DNA of 64,000 nucleotides from Batillaria attramentaria (taxonomy: Eukaryota > Mollusca > Gastropoda > Batillariidae). Of the stretch, positions 45,301 through 54,688 are shown in pieces (the first letter of the stretch is position 1; each line of letters opens with the position of its first letter). The position numbers were made by a program, and so were the translations under genes. Below the pieces are notes generated by a model. It searched no databases, had not been told where the DNA came from, and saw only the letters and a list, made by a program, of their open reading frames with translations. The stretch spans positions 257,501-321,500 of the forward strand of contig JACVVK020000294.1 of the NCBI GenBank assembly GCA_018292915.2. The letters are read 5' to 3'.

Positions 45301-47166
45301 CCTTGCGCCATTGGCGCATTAACAACAAAAAAAAACCCATAAAAATCTTAAGCTGTGCGCCGATCGGCGCATCGTTATAACTTAAAAAGTTTCGACACAG
45401 AGTGCTGTGCGCTCACAAGCCGAACAGGAGAATTTTCCACAAACATTAAGGTGACCCTAATTTCTCAGAGTTTATATAATTTAAATTATGTGCTTTTTCA
45501 TCTGTTTGGTTCCGTTTTAGAATGACCCATAATATGTGGAAATGGCCCATAGAAGTTGGTCACAGTGGGCCATTTCACCCATAAATTTTCAACAAAAAAT
45601 CATCACTGTTGTAGCCAATGAGATCTGTGTGTGCAATGTATTGTATGTAAAGTCTGTAAGTAGTGACTCAAGTAACGGCAATGTGTGCTTGGCTTAAATT
45701 TCAGCTAACAGACAATCGTGGAGTTAGTCCTAATATATCAGCTGTTTTTCTCTGTTGCTGACACACAGTGTTCTAGAAACAGAGAAGCTTCAACAAAAAC
45801 AGTCCAGCCAGCTATTCCATAATTATGTGTCACTCACTGAGAATTACCTGCCAATCAAACATGTTCAAGGAGGTAAGACAGCTTACCAGTACTTGCAGCT
45901 GTGGCATCCATGTAGAAAAAGAATGTTTTTGTTTTGGGATTGTTGTTTTTTAATTACGGTAACAGAACTAAAGTACAATGGATTTTTTTTTAAGGTTATT
46001 TTTTGTTTGTTTGTTTTGGGGTTTTTTTGCAGGGGGGGGGGGGGGGGAGGGGGGGGAAGGGGCATGTATGCGTCACCATAAGTGTCCAGATATTTTTTCT
46101 TGTCAGAGAAAAGGTATACAATGGAAATACATCTTTTCTAGTTTACATGTTTACACATTCTAAAAGAAACAAACAAACCGAACATGAACAACAAGAAAAC
46201 CAACAATATTACAAAAAATCAGTTTCCCTTTTAACATGCTGTAACCAGCAGAATTTAGGCTGACAAAAAAAAAAGGTTTAAAAACAACAACAGCAACAAC
46301 AACAACAACAACCCCAAACAAACAAAAAACAGAAAAAGCTCCAAATCCCTGCACTGACTGACAGCTTAGAATAACAATAATATTTTTTTAAAAATACCTT
46401 CAACGTCCAGTTTATCTTTTCCGATGAGATCGTTTTCCGCTGCTGACTGTACTGTCGGCGTTTCTTCTGAAGCTCCTCCAACCAGTACGTCATCCTGTGT
46501 TGACCCTGCGCGTCTAGATAATACACCTTGCCCTCCGACCTGACACACAGGGGGAAACCAAATGACACAGGCAGACAAACAGTGCATAATAGGTGACATC
46601 ATGCAGCATGTTCTCTTTGGGTACTCCGCACCCCCCCCCCCCCCACATCATGGCTTTGGAAATAAGCCCCACCCCACCCCACCCCAACATCCTCCGCTTT
46701 GCAAATAAGCAGTACACACAGTTTCAAAATAAATGCAATTCTGAAACCTAGACAGCTGAGCTGACCACTCACACCACAAGACTGTAATGTGTGTGGTTTA
46801 AAGTAACAAGTTTATTTCGTTGCTTGTAGTGGAGGTACAAAGAAAACATTTCTGAGCATTAACAAGATGAAGATCAAGATGTGTTCTGTCTGGTGTATGA
46901 GGCGTGTGATTCACGTGAGCGTGTGTGCTAGCTTTGTACAACTCGCTGCGCTTTGAGCCAAGTAGTTGGGTAAAGCACCTACAGTACCCACCTACATTAC
47001 AAAGAATTGTCATTATTAATAATAATAATAATATGGGGTAATATGGGCAGGAGCTCAGGGCGCCTTACAATCAACACACCCACTCACCCAGAATCAAATA
47101 ATATGCCTCCGAACATTCATCTAACTACAAACACAAAATGTGCTGCATCATACACGGCCTCCCCTG

Positions 47167-47200
<34 letters not shown>

Positions 47201-50200
47201 CCAGCAAGATGACGATGTGGAAACAGCTATTGGTTGAGGGCAGTGAGAAGGTGGGTTTTCAGATTTTGCTTGACGGATGGTTTCTGCCTGCATATATATA
47301 TATATATAGGCTGGGAGATCATTCCAACAAGTCGGACCCTGGCATGAAAAACTACGCTGACGTCTTTGCCGTACGGCGTTTCCGAGTGATGAACGAGAGT
47401 TCATCTATAGCTGTCCCTGAACTTAATGAATTCGTACCAAGAAAGTTATGCAGGAAAATATTCCCTGTCCTAAGTACACCCAATTCTAGAAAGCTCTGTA
47501 AAGCTTGAGTTGGACCAACATCTGACACCACTACACAAGCGGTAATCATGTAAAGAAAGATTTGGTGGGAAGAGAACTGGAGCTGTGTGCAGTACATCAT
47601 GTGTTCATCATTGTTCCATTGTGACAAAAAGCTATGATACTACCCATTGTTCATTCACCACTGTAACATGAATTAGTTACCCCCCATTCTATTTAAGCCT
47701 CACTTTACTAAGAAGCTAAAAAACAAAGAGCTTACTTTCAGAATAACATTTTCATTATAAAATTTTGGGCTAACAGAATGATAACTGCATCATGAAAATA
47801 GCTAGTGCATGCAGAGACATAGATAAGATCTGGTGCATGCATTGATGAAATGTTCTTGTCCTGTGCAAAATGCAGCTATGCCAAAATTTCATAACATTAT
47901 TATGTGATTTAATCAACTAAGAAAAATCGTAACAGCTCAACCCCCTCCCAAAAACAAAAAAAGTAAGAAAACAAACAAGATCTTGGACTTTTCCTTGTTG
48001 TTTTATTCTTCTGATCACGTGGCCTTAACAGAAAAATGCCCACCCCAAAGAACTTGAACTGAGTTAAAGAAGTCTGAGTCAGTACTTGCACACAGAACAA
48101 AAGTGAAATGCTGTCACAACCTTACTTCTAGCAGGAAATCTAGTAAGTCTGTAATTCTAACTCGAAGTCAGGTGATGGGACATGTATCCCAAATATCATA
48201 GCTGTCCTGTGAACGGTAACAACAGGCAATAAATGAATCCAGGAGGTACTGGCAATAGGGAAAACGGAACACAAATCACGCGGATGTGAGTGAGGAGATG
48301 TTAACAATTAAACCGGCCCAGGAAACACTAATTCTGTCATTTTCCTTCCAAGTGGAAGTGGGGCATTTCTACGGCAGTGTCCGACACTCCAGTACAATGC
48401 AATAATTCCCGGTTCATGTGCTATTTGCAGATCTATGAGCACTTCTAACCATTTCTGGTAAAACAACCTATCCAACAAGGATATCCCGGTACATGTATGT
48501 ACAAAACTTTGTTTTGTCAGAAATGGACAGGCCTAACAATTCAATTGAATTAATCGGTAAAAAGAACACACGTTAACCATAGCTGGTTCTGATTTGTGGA
48601 TAAATTTTATATTTATAAACATCACCAATGTAATAGAGGGGATTTGGTCTAGTGGTTAAGGCATCCGACTTCGGATCCTGAGCTGCCGGGTTCGAGTCCC
48701 CGGTGGGCAGGAATATGGTGGGATTTTTCCTTCCCATATCGAGTCTAATCCATGTGCAGACTCGTTTGCGGTGCCTGTCTCGCCTTCGTGTACACACGCA
48801 CGCACAAACATCAAGTGTGCACGCTAAAAAATCCCACATTCATCTTTCGAAGAAGAGTAGGCTGTGGCCGGTGGCGTGGTAAACAGAAATACTGTCGCAC
48901 GCACCAGAGTGAATAGCAGGGTGGAGGTTTGCACACAAAGTAGCGCTTAACGGCAGCAGGCTTTCACTGCTTCGTCCTCCAGCCCTGCGGCGCCGTGAGC
49001 ATTTCAGCAGAGATGGATATGTGCGCCGAGGAGAAGTCTACCATACCATTACCATACCATAATAAGACCACAGGTGTAAGCATCAAATCTGGATAACCAG
49101 CCTGCTACATACCATGTACATACACTGTACTCCGTAGCTTCTTCATATTAATCAGCCTTTATACTAGCAAAGACTCTGAATGCAGGATCTTTAACTATAG
49201 TACTGATGGTGACAACTGACACCTCTGCCACAGCTGCTACTGTTTCACTTCTACTAGAAGTTCTAGTCACCCCAGTCAAACAACATGATCACGAGTCAGT
49301 GCATTTTCCTCTTTGCACTTTTCCTGGCATGGTAAGGGCTGTTTCCCGTGCTGAAAATAAACTAGTGAACTCAACTGCAGCATCACATGTCAGACCACAA
49401 AGCTGACAGTAAATAATAACAGTGTCATGTGCCTTTTCATGATTCAGTAAATCACCTCCCACACAAATAATGAAGTAGGGTCTTGCCTTCAGGGCCTCAA
49501 GCGGGCAAAATAATATATATGGCTTCTTCAGTTTAGTTTATCACTAACTGTATGCTCTAAAGAAATAAAGGAGGTGCTGAAAGCAGGAAACAATCCGAGC
49601 CAGTTAAATTTGCCGGCCACGAAGTTTCATTTTCAGAGGTCTATCCATGCATGTCAGATGGAGTACAAGTTGATACGCGTGGCTACTGGACAACTTAACT
49701 CTTACGCACCTAGTTTCTTGTCAGCAATGAAATTCAATCTCCTGTATACATACAATAACCATGCTGCAGTGATATGCATACGAGTGTCAAGATAATCTAC
49801 TTTCAAAGTGTGCTATCTTGTTTGAGGTTATTATGTAAACAAGCGTGTGGTGGTGTTACTGTTACTGTTATGTTCTACCAGTGTTGTAGCAGTAGCAATG
49901 GAAAAAGCCCAAATGCCCGAGAAATGAGTATCATGTCCATGATGAGAAAATGTGATACTCATAAATAAATCTGTTGTTTTCCACTTTGTGTGTTTGTGTG
50001 TGTCACACTGTGTGTGTGTGTGTGTGTGTGTGTTGAAGATCATACACAATCTGCACAGCACTTTATTAAGGCAACCATGACTTGTTCTGGGTAAACTTAA
50101 ACATAGTCTTTCTGTTCCAGACAAAAGACTTTTTCCCCACAAACATACCCTATCCTTTAAGCTCAAACACCATGTACACTGTATAATGTATACATATACC

Positions 50201-51667
50201 GTCCAGGGGCATGCTTCTTAAATTTTTGGGGTTGTTGTTGTTTGGTTTTTTTTTTTTTTAATTAGACTAAGATCTGTGCAGCTTGGCATGATTTTAAGTG
50301 CTCCAGAGGAGGAAAAACGTTTTTCTTTAGGTAAAGGTAGTGGTTAAGAGACTTGTCACCAATGCGAGAAGGTCATTGGGTTCAAGTCCCACTCGGGGCA
50401 AAGAATTTTTCCTTCTTGTATGTGGCACCGTTCATTCAGGCCGATCGTTGGGGGTTCTCTCTGGGTACTCCGGCTTCCTCCCCATCTGCTTTGGAAATGT
50501 TCAGCCCATCAAATTTGAAAAATAAATGCAATTCTAAATTCCGAAATTTAAATAGCTGAGCTGACCCTTCGCACCACGTGATTGTAATGTGTTTATATCC
50601 AGTGTGAGAGAATGAGTGTGATTCACATGAGCATGCGTGTTAGGTTCAGTTTGTGGCGCTTTGAGCCGATTCATGAAATTGGGTAAAGCGCCTAGATACA
50701 ATACTGATTATTATTATTATTATTATTAAACTCTTACTCTTAGAGTTAGACTAGTAAAATCTGTGTAATTTCTTTCGTTCTGGAAACACTTCTGAGGGTG
50801 AAAATTTTTTAGCCAAAGGTGGAAGATTTGAAGCCCTGATCCATAGCTCAGCGTCACTGAATTATCGTTGTTGCCAGTAGAACCCGGCAGGGCACAAACA
50901 CACAAAGTAAAGGCTGTAAAGAGCCAGACTTGTGTACAGAATCATGGTTTTCACCCGTCCCTGGCCATGTAAAATCATAGCTTTGGTGACCCCCCTGAGG
51001 TGAATGTCAGGGTGGAGCACGGAAGCATTTTGAAGACTGCCAGTGTAGTAAGTAGTTAAAACCAACAGGAATAAAAAGTTACACAGACTGTCCATGTAAC
51101 CTGCGTACAATTTGTTGCCTTTGCTTGGTCTGGAACACCTAGCTTTCAGACGTTAAACAATATATCATAAATACGTTATTCAACCGTGTATTGCAACAGT
51201 CACCGTTATTTAAAAAAAAATTAAATTCAACAATAAAGTAAACCCTTTTCTTACCTTATTTCAAATACTCCAGGACGACTGCTGTTGGCATCAAAAGAAA
51301 AAGACGCATGCTTGATGTCAATCTCTCCTAAAGGCAGCAAATCCTGGGGCTGTCTATAAAAATACAGTTTGCACGTGTCTTCTCCAAACACAAACCACAG
51401 ATTTTTAGCTGTCTTCATAAACCCTATGCTACCGCACTTCAACAACCATCCACACAGTTTCGTTTCGTTTTCTTCCGGGTCGGCGTTGCCACTTTGATCG
51501 GCCGCCATAGTTTCTGTAGTGGAAGATTCAGCACTTCCATCTCCCGAGTGTCGAAAGACGACCGCTTCAGCACCATTCGCCATTGACTCAGGGCTGGAAT
51601 TTTCGTCCGTTTTGTTGTTAACGTAAAACACCGAGTCGACTTTGGAACCACCCCCTTCTGCCGCCAT
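30314..51667 (-). CDS. TBC1D2: TBC1D2-type RabGAP (Armus), PH + coiled coil + TBC, 19 exons
   Basis: Coding exons: 51255-51667, 46398-46539, 44346-44556, 43137-43456, 42034-42194, 41440-41571, 40691-40913, 39722-39828, 39440-39525, 38509-38629, 37200-37323, 36086-36231, 35217-35328, 34566-34697, 33998-34135, 33145-33321, 32054-32188, 30860-30937, 30314-30442. All junctions keep phase with GT-AG introns; the total is 3087 nt, 1028 aa (human paralogues are about 920-960). Domains: PH (about 70-175, LCGWLLKCG ... MTYWLEELQ), coiled coil (about 365-600), TBC (about 710-925). The arginine finger is R773 in IELDLLR and the glutamine finger Q810 in IGYCQ, so GAP activity is expected. Mammalian TBC1D2 acts on Rab7 and TBC1D2B on Rab22-type GTPases at endosomes; which applies here is open. 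The start ATG has a strong context (CCGCCATGG). Weakest junction: exon 4 donor TTG/GTTTGT. Confidence 0.95.
30609..30670. repeat. (CA)n microsatellite in TBC1D2 intron 18
   Basis: A perfect tract of 31 CA units. Confidence 0.95.
31090..31770. repeat. ~118 bp tandem repeat array in TBC1D2 intron 17
   Basis: Five units with spacing 116-119 bp share GTCCTATACTGTCATGGTCA, CTATTATTGTGTTCGTTTGT, ATAAATGTTAGTTTAAATGT and GGCTTCATATCAGTGGGA. The perfect palindrome AGGACATTTGTCCT is at 31171, 31287, 31406, 31525 and 31751; the fifth unit has a diverged form. The outer units are more diverged than the middle ones. Confidence 0.9.
32811..33080. mobile_element. MITE family F, copy 3 (TBC1D2 intron 16)
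   Basis: Inverted relative to copies 1, 2 and 4. Begins CTGGGCCCGTATGTATA and ends TTTTACATACGGGCCCTG, with the family's internal TAACCCTAGAGCTAGTTTAG. Confidence 0.85.
33434..33735 (+). mobile_element. SINE family B (TBC1D2 intron 15)
   Basis: Near full length: GGGTGAGCGGTGGTCTAACA head, GAGCTTGTGATATGTGATA, CTCATCGGGGGTTTCTC and GAATTTCCCGAAAGGG end. It lies antisense to the host gene. Confidence 0.85.
34310..34445 (+). mobile_element. SINE family E 3' fragment
   Basis: Carries GTGAGCATGTGTGCTGGATTC, in diverged form, and CGCTCTGAGACAAGTCGCCGG-GTAAAGC, matching the 3' end of family E. Confidence 0.5.
35055..35273 (-). repeat. 107 bp tandem duplication covering the 3' half of TBC1D2 exon 13
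   Basis: The exon 13 donor CAG/GTGGGT at 35217 and the ~60 bp of coding sequence before it are repeated 107 bp downstream (donor copy at 35110), together with intron sequence containing ATAAGCAGGCAAATGTTATT. The extra copy lacks a convincing acceptor. 107 is not a multiple of three, and read-through gives a stop soon after. Confidence 0.9.
35413..35835 (-). mobile_element. tRNA-derived SINE, family C (TBC1D2 intron 12)
   Basis: The minus strand has head GGGGATTTGGTCTAGTGGTT and GGTTCGAGTCCCCGGTGGG, a ~330 bp body, and a tail of TACCA repeats (left edge GGTATGGTATGGTATGG). A second copy lies at 48638. Confidence 0.88.
36351..36642. mobile_element. MITE family F, copy 4 (TBC1D2 intron 11)
   Basis: Starts CCAGGGCCCGCATGTAAAAG and ends CTACATACGGGCCCTGG; the perfect outer 9 bp (CCAGGGCCC / GGGCCCTGG) define the TIR. 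Confidence 0.88.
36720..37050. repeat. compound minisatellite of (CA)n and a ~60 bp unit
   Basis: CTGGGAAGAGCCTAGCTTCA-CAGTCTGAAATTTCAGC with CAGCAGGCAGGAAACCATG occurs twice, each copy between long (CA)n tracts, plus partial copies at both edges. Whole period about 124 bp. Confidence 0.9.
37600..37980 (-). mobile_element. SINE family E (TBC1D2 intron 10)
   Basis: Inverted full-length copy. The left edge has GGCGCTTCACCCA-TTAACTGGCTCAAAGCGCC. The right edge has the tRNA-like head with GCCCCAACCTAACCTC and CACCACTAGACCACCG. Confidence 0.75.
38967..39034. repeat. (CA)n microsatellite in TBC1D2 intron 9
   Basis: About 33 CA units. A (CGCA)n/(CA)n tract also lies in intron 9, at 39359-39420. 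Confidence 0.95.
40395..40690. repeat. dispersed-repeat DNA with (CA)n in TBC1D2 intron 7
   Basis: ATT-type tract and TATATAGCGCC (inverted family E-like tail), a (CA)n tract at 40466-40521, then AGGTAGGTCTTTAAATGGGC-TTTAAATTGAGT and GCGTTCCAGACACGGGAAG. The last phrases resemble a widespread invertebrate LINE/SINE 3' region. Family not assigned. Confidence 0.45.
42310..42363. repeat. (CT)n(CA)n microsatellite in TBC1D2 intron 4
   Basis: A perfect dinucleotide tract. Confidence 0.95.
42865..43035 (+). mobile_element. SINE family A with 14 bp TSD (TBC1D2 intron 4)
   Basis: The best-preserved copy in the window. CTGCGCTTGTCAAA (42851-42864) before it and CTGCTCTTGTCAAA (43036-43049) after it form a 14 bp TSD with one mismatch, fixing both ends of the element. 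Confidence 0.9.
43880..44172 (+). mobile_element. LINE 3' fragment, reverse transcriptase C-terminus (TBC1D2 intron 3)
   Basis: One frame with a single TAA stop reads FDGTLPPYLSASL, then LRTLRSSTERPL, SFGERSFSFVAPTFWNSLPA and FKSNLKTFLFCKAF. This is the usual C-terminal tail of CR1/L2-type non-LTR reverse transcriptases. It lies antisense to TBC1D2. Confidence 0.8.
45007..45244. mobile_element. MITE with ACTAGTGTCCAAAAG ends (TBC1D2 intron 2)
   Basis: Near-perfect TIRs of about 30 bp: TAAACTAGTGTCCAAAAGAA and ACGATACCAA, mirrored at the right end. 238 bp, no ORF. The outer bases are TA, consistent with a Tc1/mariner-type target. Confidence 0.8.
45285..45615. other. unassigned repeat-like segment in TBC1D2 intron 2
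   Basis: Repeated short words GCGCCATTGGCGCATT and GCCGATCGGCGCATC and GGCCCAT words, similar in style to the hAT-like element at 62135. No clear ends were found. Confidence 0.3.
46818..47040 (+). mobile_element. SINE family E fragment (TBC1D2 intron 1)
   Basis: GTGTGATTCACGTGAGCGTG and CGCTGCGCTTTGAGCCAAG-TTGGGTAAAGC followed by an ATAATA tail. The head is missing. Confidence 0.65.
48638..49067 (+). mobile_element. tRNA-derived SINE, family C (TBC1D2 intron 1)
   Basis: Box A TGGTCTAGTGG and box B GGTTCGAGTCC sit in a 73-base tRNA-like head. The body matches 35413-35835 inverted, and the tail is ACCATACCATTACCATACC. At about 430 bp it is long for a SINE. Confidence 0.88.
49985..50033. repeat. 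(GT)n microsatellite
   Basis: GT tract with one interruption near its left end. Confidence 0.9.
50328..50730 (+). mobile_element. tRNA-derived SINE, family E (TBC1D2 intron 1)
   Basis: The most complete copy: head with GTAGTGGTTAAG and GGGTTCAAGTCCC, body GGGGGTTCTCTCTGGGTACT-CCGGCTTCCTCC (shared in part with family B), GACCCTTCGCACCACGTG, then GCGCTTTGAGCCG-GGGTAAAGCGCC and an (ATT)n tail. Confidence 0.85.
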
Positions 51668-51850
51668 GGCGGGGGGAAAGTTGTTTACTTCCGCTTACGG
51701 TTCAAGGTTTCTAAGGCCAAAGAGTTACACCATTAAAGCTGGAACAGAACGTGGATTTTGGTCTAGTGTGTCACACGAGGCACACGTGATTAAAACAGGC
51801 GTGTCATGCATTCTTAAATTGAATGGTTCCTTCAGCTCTGGTTTCCTTCT
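51668..51850 (-). promoter_or_regulatory. TBC1D2 5' region
   Basis: Directly upstream of the TBC1D2 start. The ATG context is CCCGCCATGG, inside a short GC-rich palindromic patch (CCGCCATGGCGG). No TATA box is evident. The transcription start cannot be placed, and the region is called only by position. Confidence 0.35.
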
Positions 51851-52480
51851 TCAGTGATTGCAATTCTGTAGTTTTGAGATAGCAAGTTCAGTATAACACT
51901 TGTGCCAGAACTTCCCCGTGAAAAATAAAAGACTCGCATCCCCCATCCCCTCACACACACACACACACAATTTTAAACCACTTTTATTTAAATTTCTTTA
52001 CCACTGACACATAAACAACTCACAATTTCACTTCATACTGCATTTAATTAGCATCCACATGAAATGTAACTTACAGCTCACACAAAGTTTTTTTGCAAAT
52101 AACAGACACGTGTAACTCAACAGTGCACATATGAAATCAAAACACAAACATCGCAAAGTGCACATCGAAACAAATTTTGGTGCACTTTTGAAATACTATA
52201 TATATAGTAATGCTACATGTATGCAAAACCTCTGGAAGCCAGACAAGCGGAAATCCCCCTGTCAGATTGTCAGATTCAATTTTTCTTCATCCCTAGCAAA
52301 ACAACAGGGACTCATGAAATCAGCGCTGTCGGCGTGTTAGGGTACAGACACTGTTACTCGGGACTTGTCGTCACTTGCTGGTCACATATTCTAAAACAAA
52401 TTCTGATTGGATCATTGGTAAGACTGAGACAGGAGAATTCCTACTGGTCTCACATGGGACTGCGGCAAGACTAGCGTAGT
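51851..52480. other. intergenic stretch, nothing recognised
   Basis: Short (CA)n at 51953-51969, otherwise AT-rich sequence with no supportable gene. Confidence 0.5.
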
Positions 52481-53310
52481 CAGGGATGACAACAACTTTT
52501 AAAAAAGCAGAGGAGATTTTCCCGGGGGGCCCTGGGGCAACGCCCCGGTGGGGGGTCAGGGGGCAGCGCCCCCTAAAGCTGAAGGTTTTTCAGAGATAAA
52601 ATGGTGTAAAAAAAATGTTTAAAAATACTGTAAACCCCTTTGCAAAGAATAATCTGAATAACTGCCTTAGAGTTACAACTTTAAGCCAACACAGCCATAT
52701 AATTCATGAGTATTCAGTTCTGACTGCAGTATCGTAAATTAACAAGAACAAAATTTGTCCAAAACATGGGATTTCAGAACTAAATGTCATGTATATTAAA
52801 TAATAAAATTAATCTCACATACAACACCAGCACGTTGTTTGTGTGCCGGGCGTTTCATGTGGTCGGCGATGTTTATGAAACCACGACTTGCGTAGTTGAT
52901 TTTCTTGCCGCACGGTACACATAACGCCTGCTCTTCATTGAGTTTACGAACGGCATCACCAACTCTACTCTCGCACACCACTTCATCTAACCACTTGTCT
53001 TTCCAACGATTTGGATACTTTTTTTTTTTTTTTCACGGGTTCCTCTGCCGTGATCACTCTTAAATGAGTCAACTCACACTGCCGCGAAAGGTGGCCACGC
53101 AGTGCTTGTCAGCCGAGTACAAACCATCCCATTTGGGAATAAGCTGCCTTTTGATCAGCGGAGGAAAATCGCTCAGTGACGGAGTTCTACGGCTTTGATT
53201 TTTTATTTTATTTTCGGGTTTTTACGGCGGAGATTTTTTTAGAAAAGCGTAAAAAAAAAATTTTAAGACAGCGGAACGGCGGAGAACGGCGAGACTGTTG
53301 TCATCCCTGG
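52481..53310 (-). mobile_element. decayed hAT-type transposon
   Basis: TIRs CAGGGATGACAACA (52481) and its mirror TGTTGTCATCCCTG (ends 53310), with GTAGT on both sides as a 5 bp duplication. Subterminal GC-rich patch at 52519-52580. On the minus strand (about 53045-52800) an open fragment reads KWLDEVVCESRVGDAV, ALCVPCGKKI and IADHMKRPAHKQ. This is a C-x2-C ... H-x5-H BED-like zinc finger as found at the N-terminus of hAT transposases. The catalytic region is absent, so it is a deletion derivative. Confidence 0.75.
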
Positions 53311-54520
53311 TAGTAGAAAAAGTGAAGCTAGGTACTGCTAAAACATGTACTAGTATTTCACGGTGCTCTGCTAGAATATATGTTTAACATACACTGTAAA
53401 TGCAACCCCTTTCCCCGAGACATGTACTTCTCTGAAGTGACTGCACGGAGTCAAATTAGTCTCATAACGATGTCGACTTTCAGACTGAGCCGTCACCACA
53501 GAAACAACCAGAAACCAAAGGCAGGAACACCAACGAGAAACAAGTTTTGCACAATTAAAACAGACCTTCTACAATCAGTATTGGCACACGCTAAAAATCT
53601 ACCTCAACCCTGAGGTAGCCTGCCGACGGTCCCTAACCTATGCTTGCATCAGAGAGCATGTCATTTCTTGGGCTAACCCAAATACTGCAAAGTCAAAAGC
53701 CGACTGTGAGTTTTGATATGACTGTATAATGCGGATGTACAATTGATATACACAAGGACATCCCCAAACAACAATTTAGAACTGACATGAGCATGCCAGC
53801 AATAACAATAAAATATTGAGGATCATTACTGTCACGTCAAACCTTGTTCCAAGCCTCTGCTGAACATTTCAATTTTCTATAATTAAATTTCTGAATAAAA
53901 AGAAAAGAAAAGAAAAAAAAAAGCGACAATACACAACCGTCAGCAAGAGATACCTGGGAACATGTTAAATACAGTGTGTCAACTATTGGTCTTGACACAT
54001 TGGGAAGAGCCCTATGATATTAATTTTATCAAGAAACAATCCAGCAACTATAAATGCAATGAAAACAGGACTAGTTGTTTTTTTGTTGTTGTTGTTGATG
54101 ATGTACTTCTCCTCTGATTAATTGAAACAGTGAATGAAAGGCAACAGGTTGGAGTTTGTGACATAAAAAATACGTAATGAGTGAATAAAAACACCATAGC
54201 GCCTGGTGGTGATAATTGCCTATATCAGGAATGCGACTTACATATTTAAAAAAAAAAAAAAAAAAAAATGCAAGTGCGAATACCCTGCAGTTTTCTTTCG
54301 GTAACTATATTGCAGTATGTACTGGTATAAACCAAGCTGACTGAAAGAAAAAAGTAAACATGAGACTAGACAAATCAGTTTGTTTCAAAGACGAGCCATT
54401 TCATATATCAGTGAAAATATACGAGGAAGATGATGATGAAAATACTTTCAAGTTTTTACTCGAGATTAAAAACTTAGTCTTTCCATCTGTCCCATGGAGC
54501 AAGGAACACTTGTCCAAGGC
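53311..54520. other. intergenic stretch, nothing recognised
   Basis: AT-rich with A-runs at 53900-53925 and 54248-54267. Reading frames up to 77 codons have no recognised domain. Confidence 0.45.
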
Positions 54521-54523
54521 AGG

Positions 54524-54688
54524 CTGGGTGTTTGGGAGTTTAACGTCCTTTCCCACCACGTATGGGTGAGATCAAAGATGGGGCAATAAAAAAAAGGCCA
54601 GCACAAATATTTGTCCCCAGCCAGGATTCGAACTCACAACCTGAGCATTGAAAGTTCTACACTCTACCAGTCGGTTGTCCCGGCTCCC
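54524..54688 (-). mobile_element. SINE family A
   Basis: Inverted copy: tail GGGTGTTTGGGAGTTTAACG at the left, body AGCACAAATATTTG, box B GGATTCGAACTC, head GGTTGTCCCGGCTCCC at the right. Confidence 0.88.

Noticed and set aside
45285..45615. Transposon with palindromic GCGCCATTGGCGC words
   Set aside because: Terminal repeats and target duplications could not be located, so it is only noted as a repeat-like segment.
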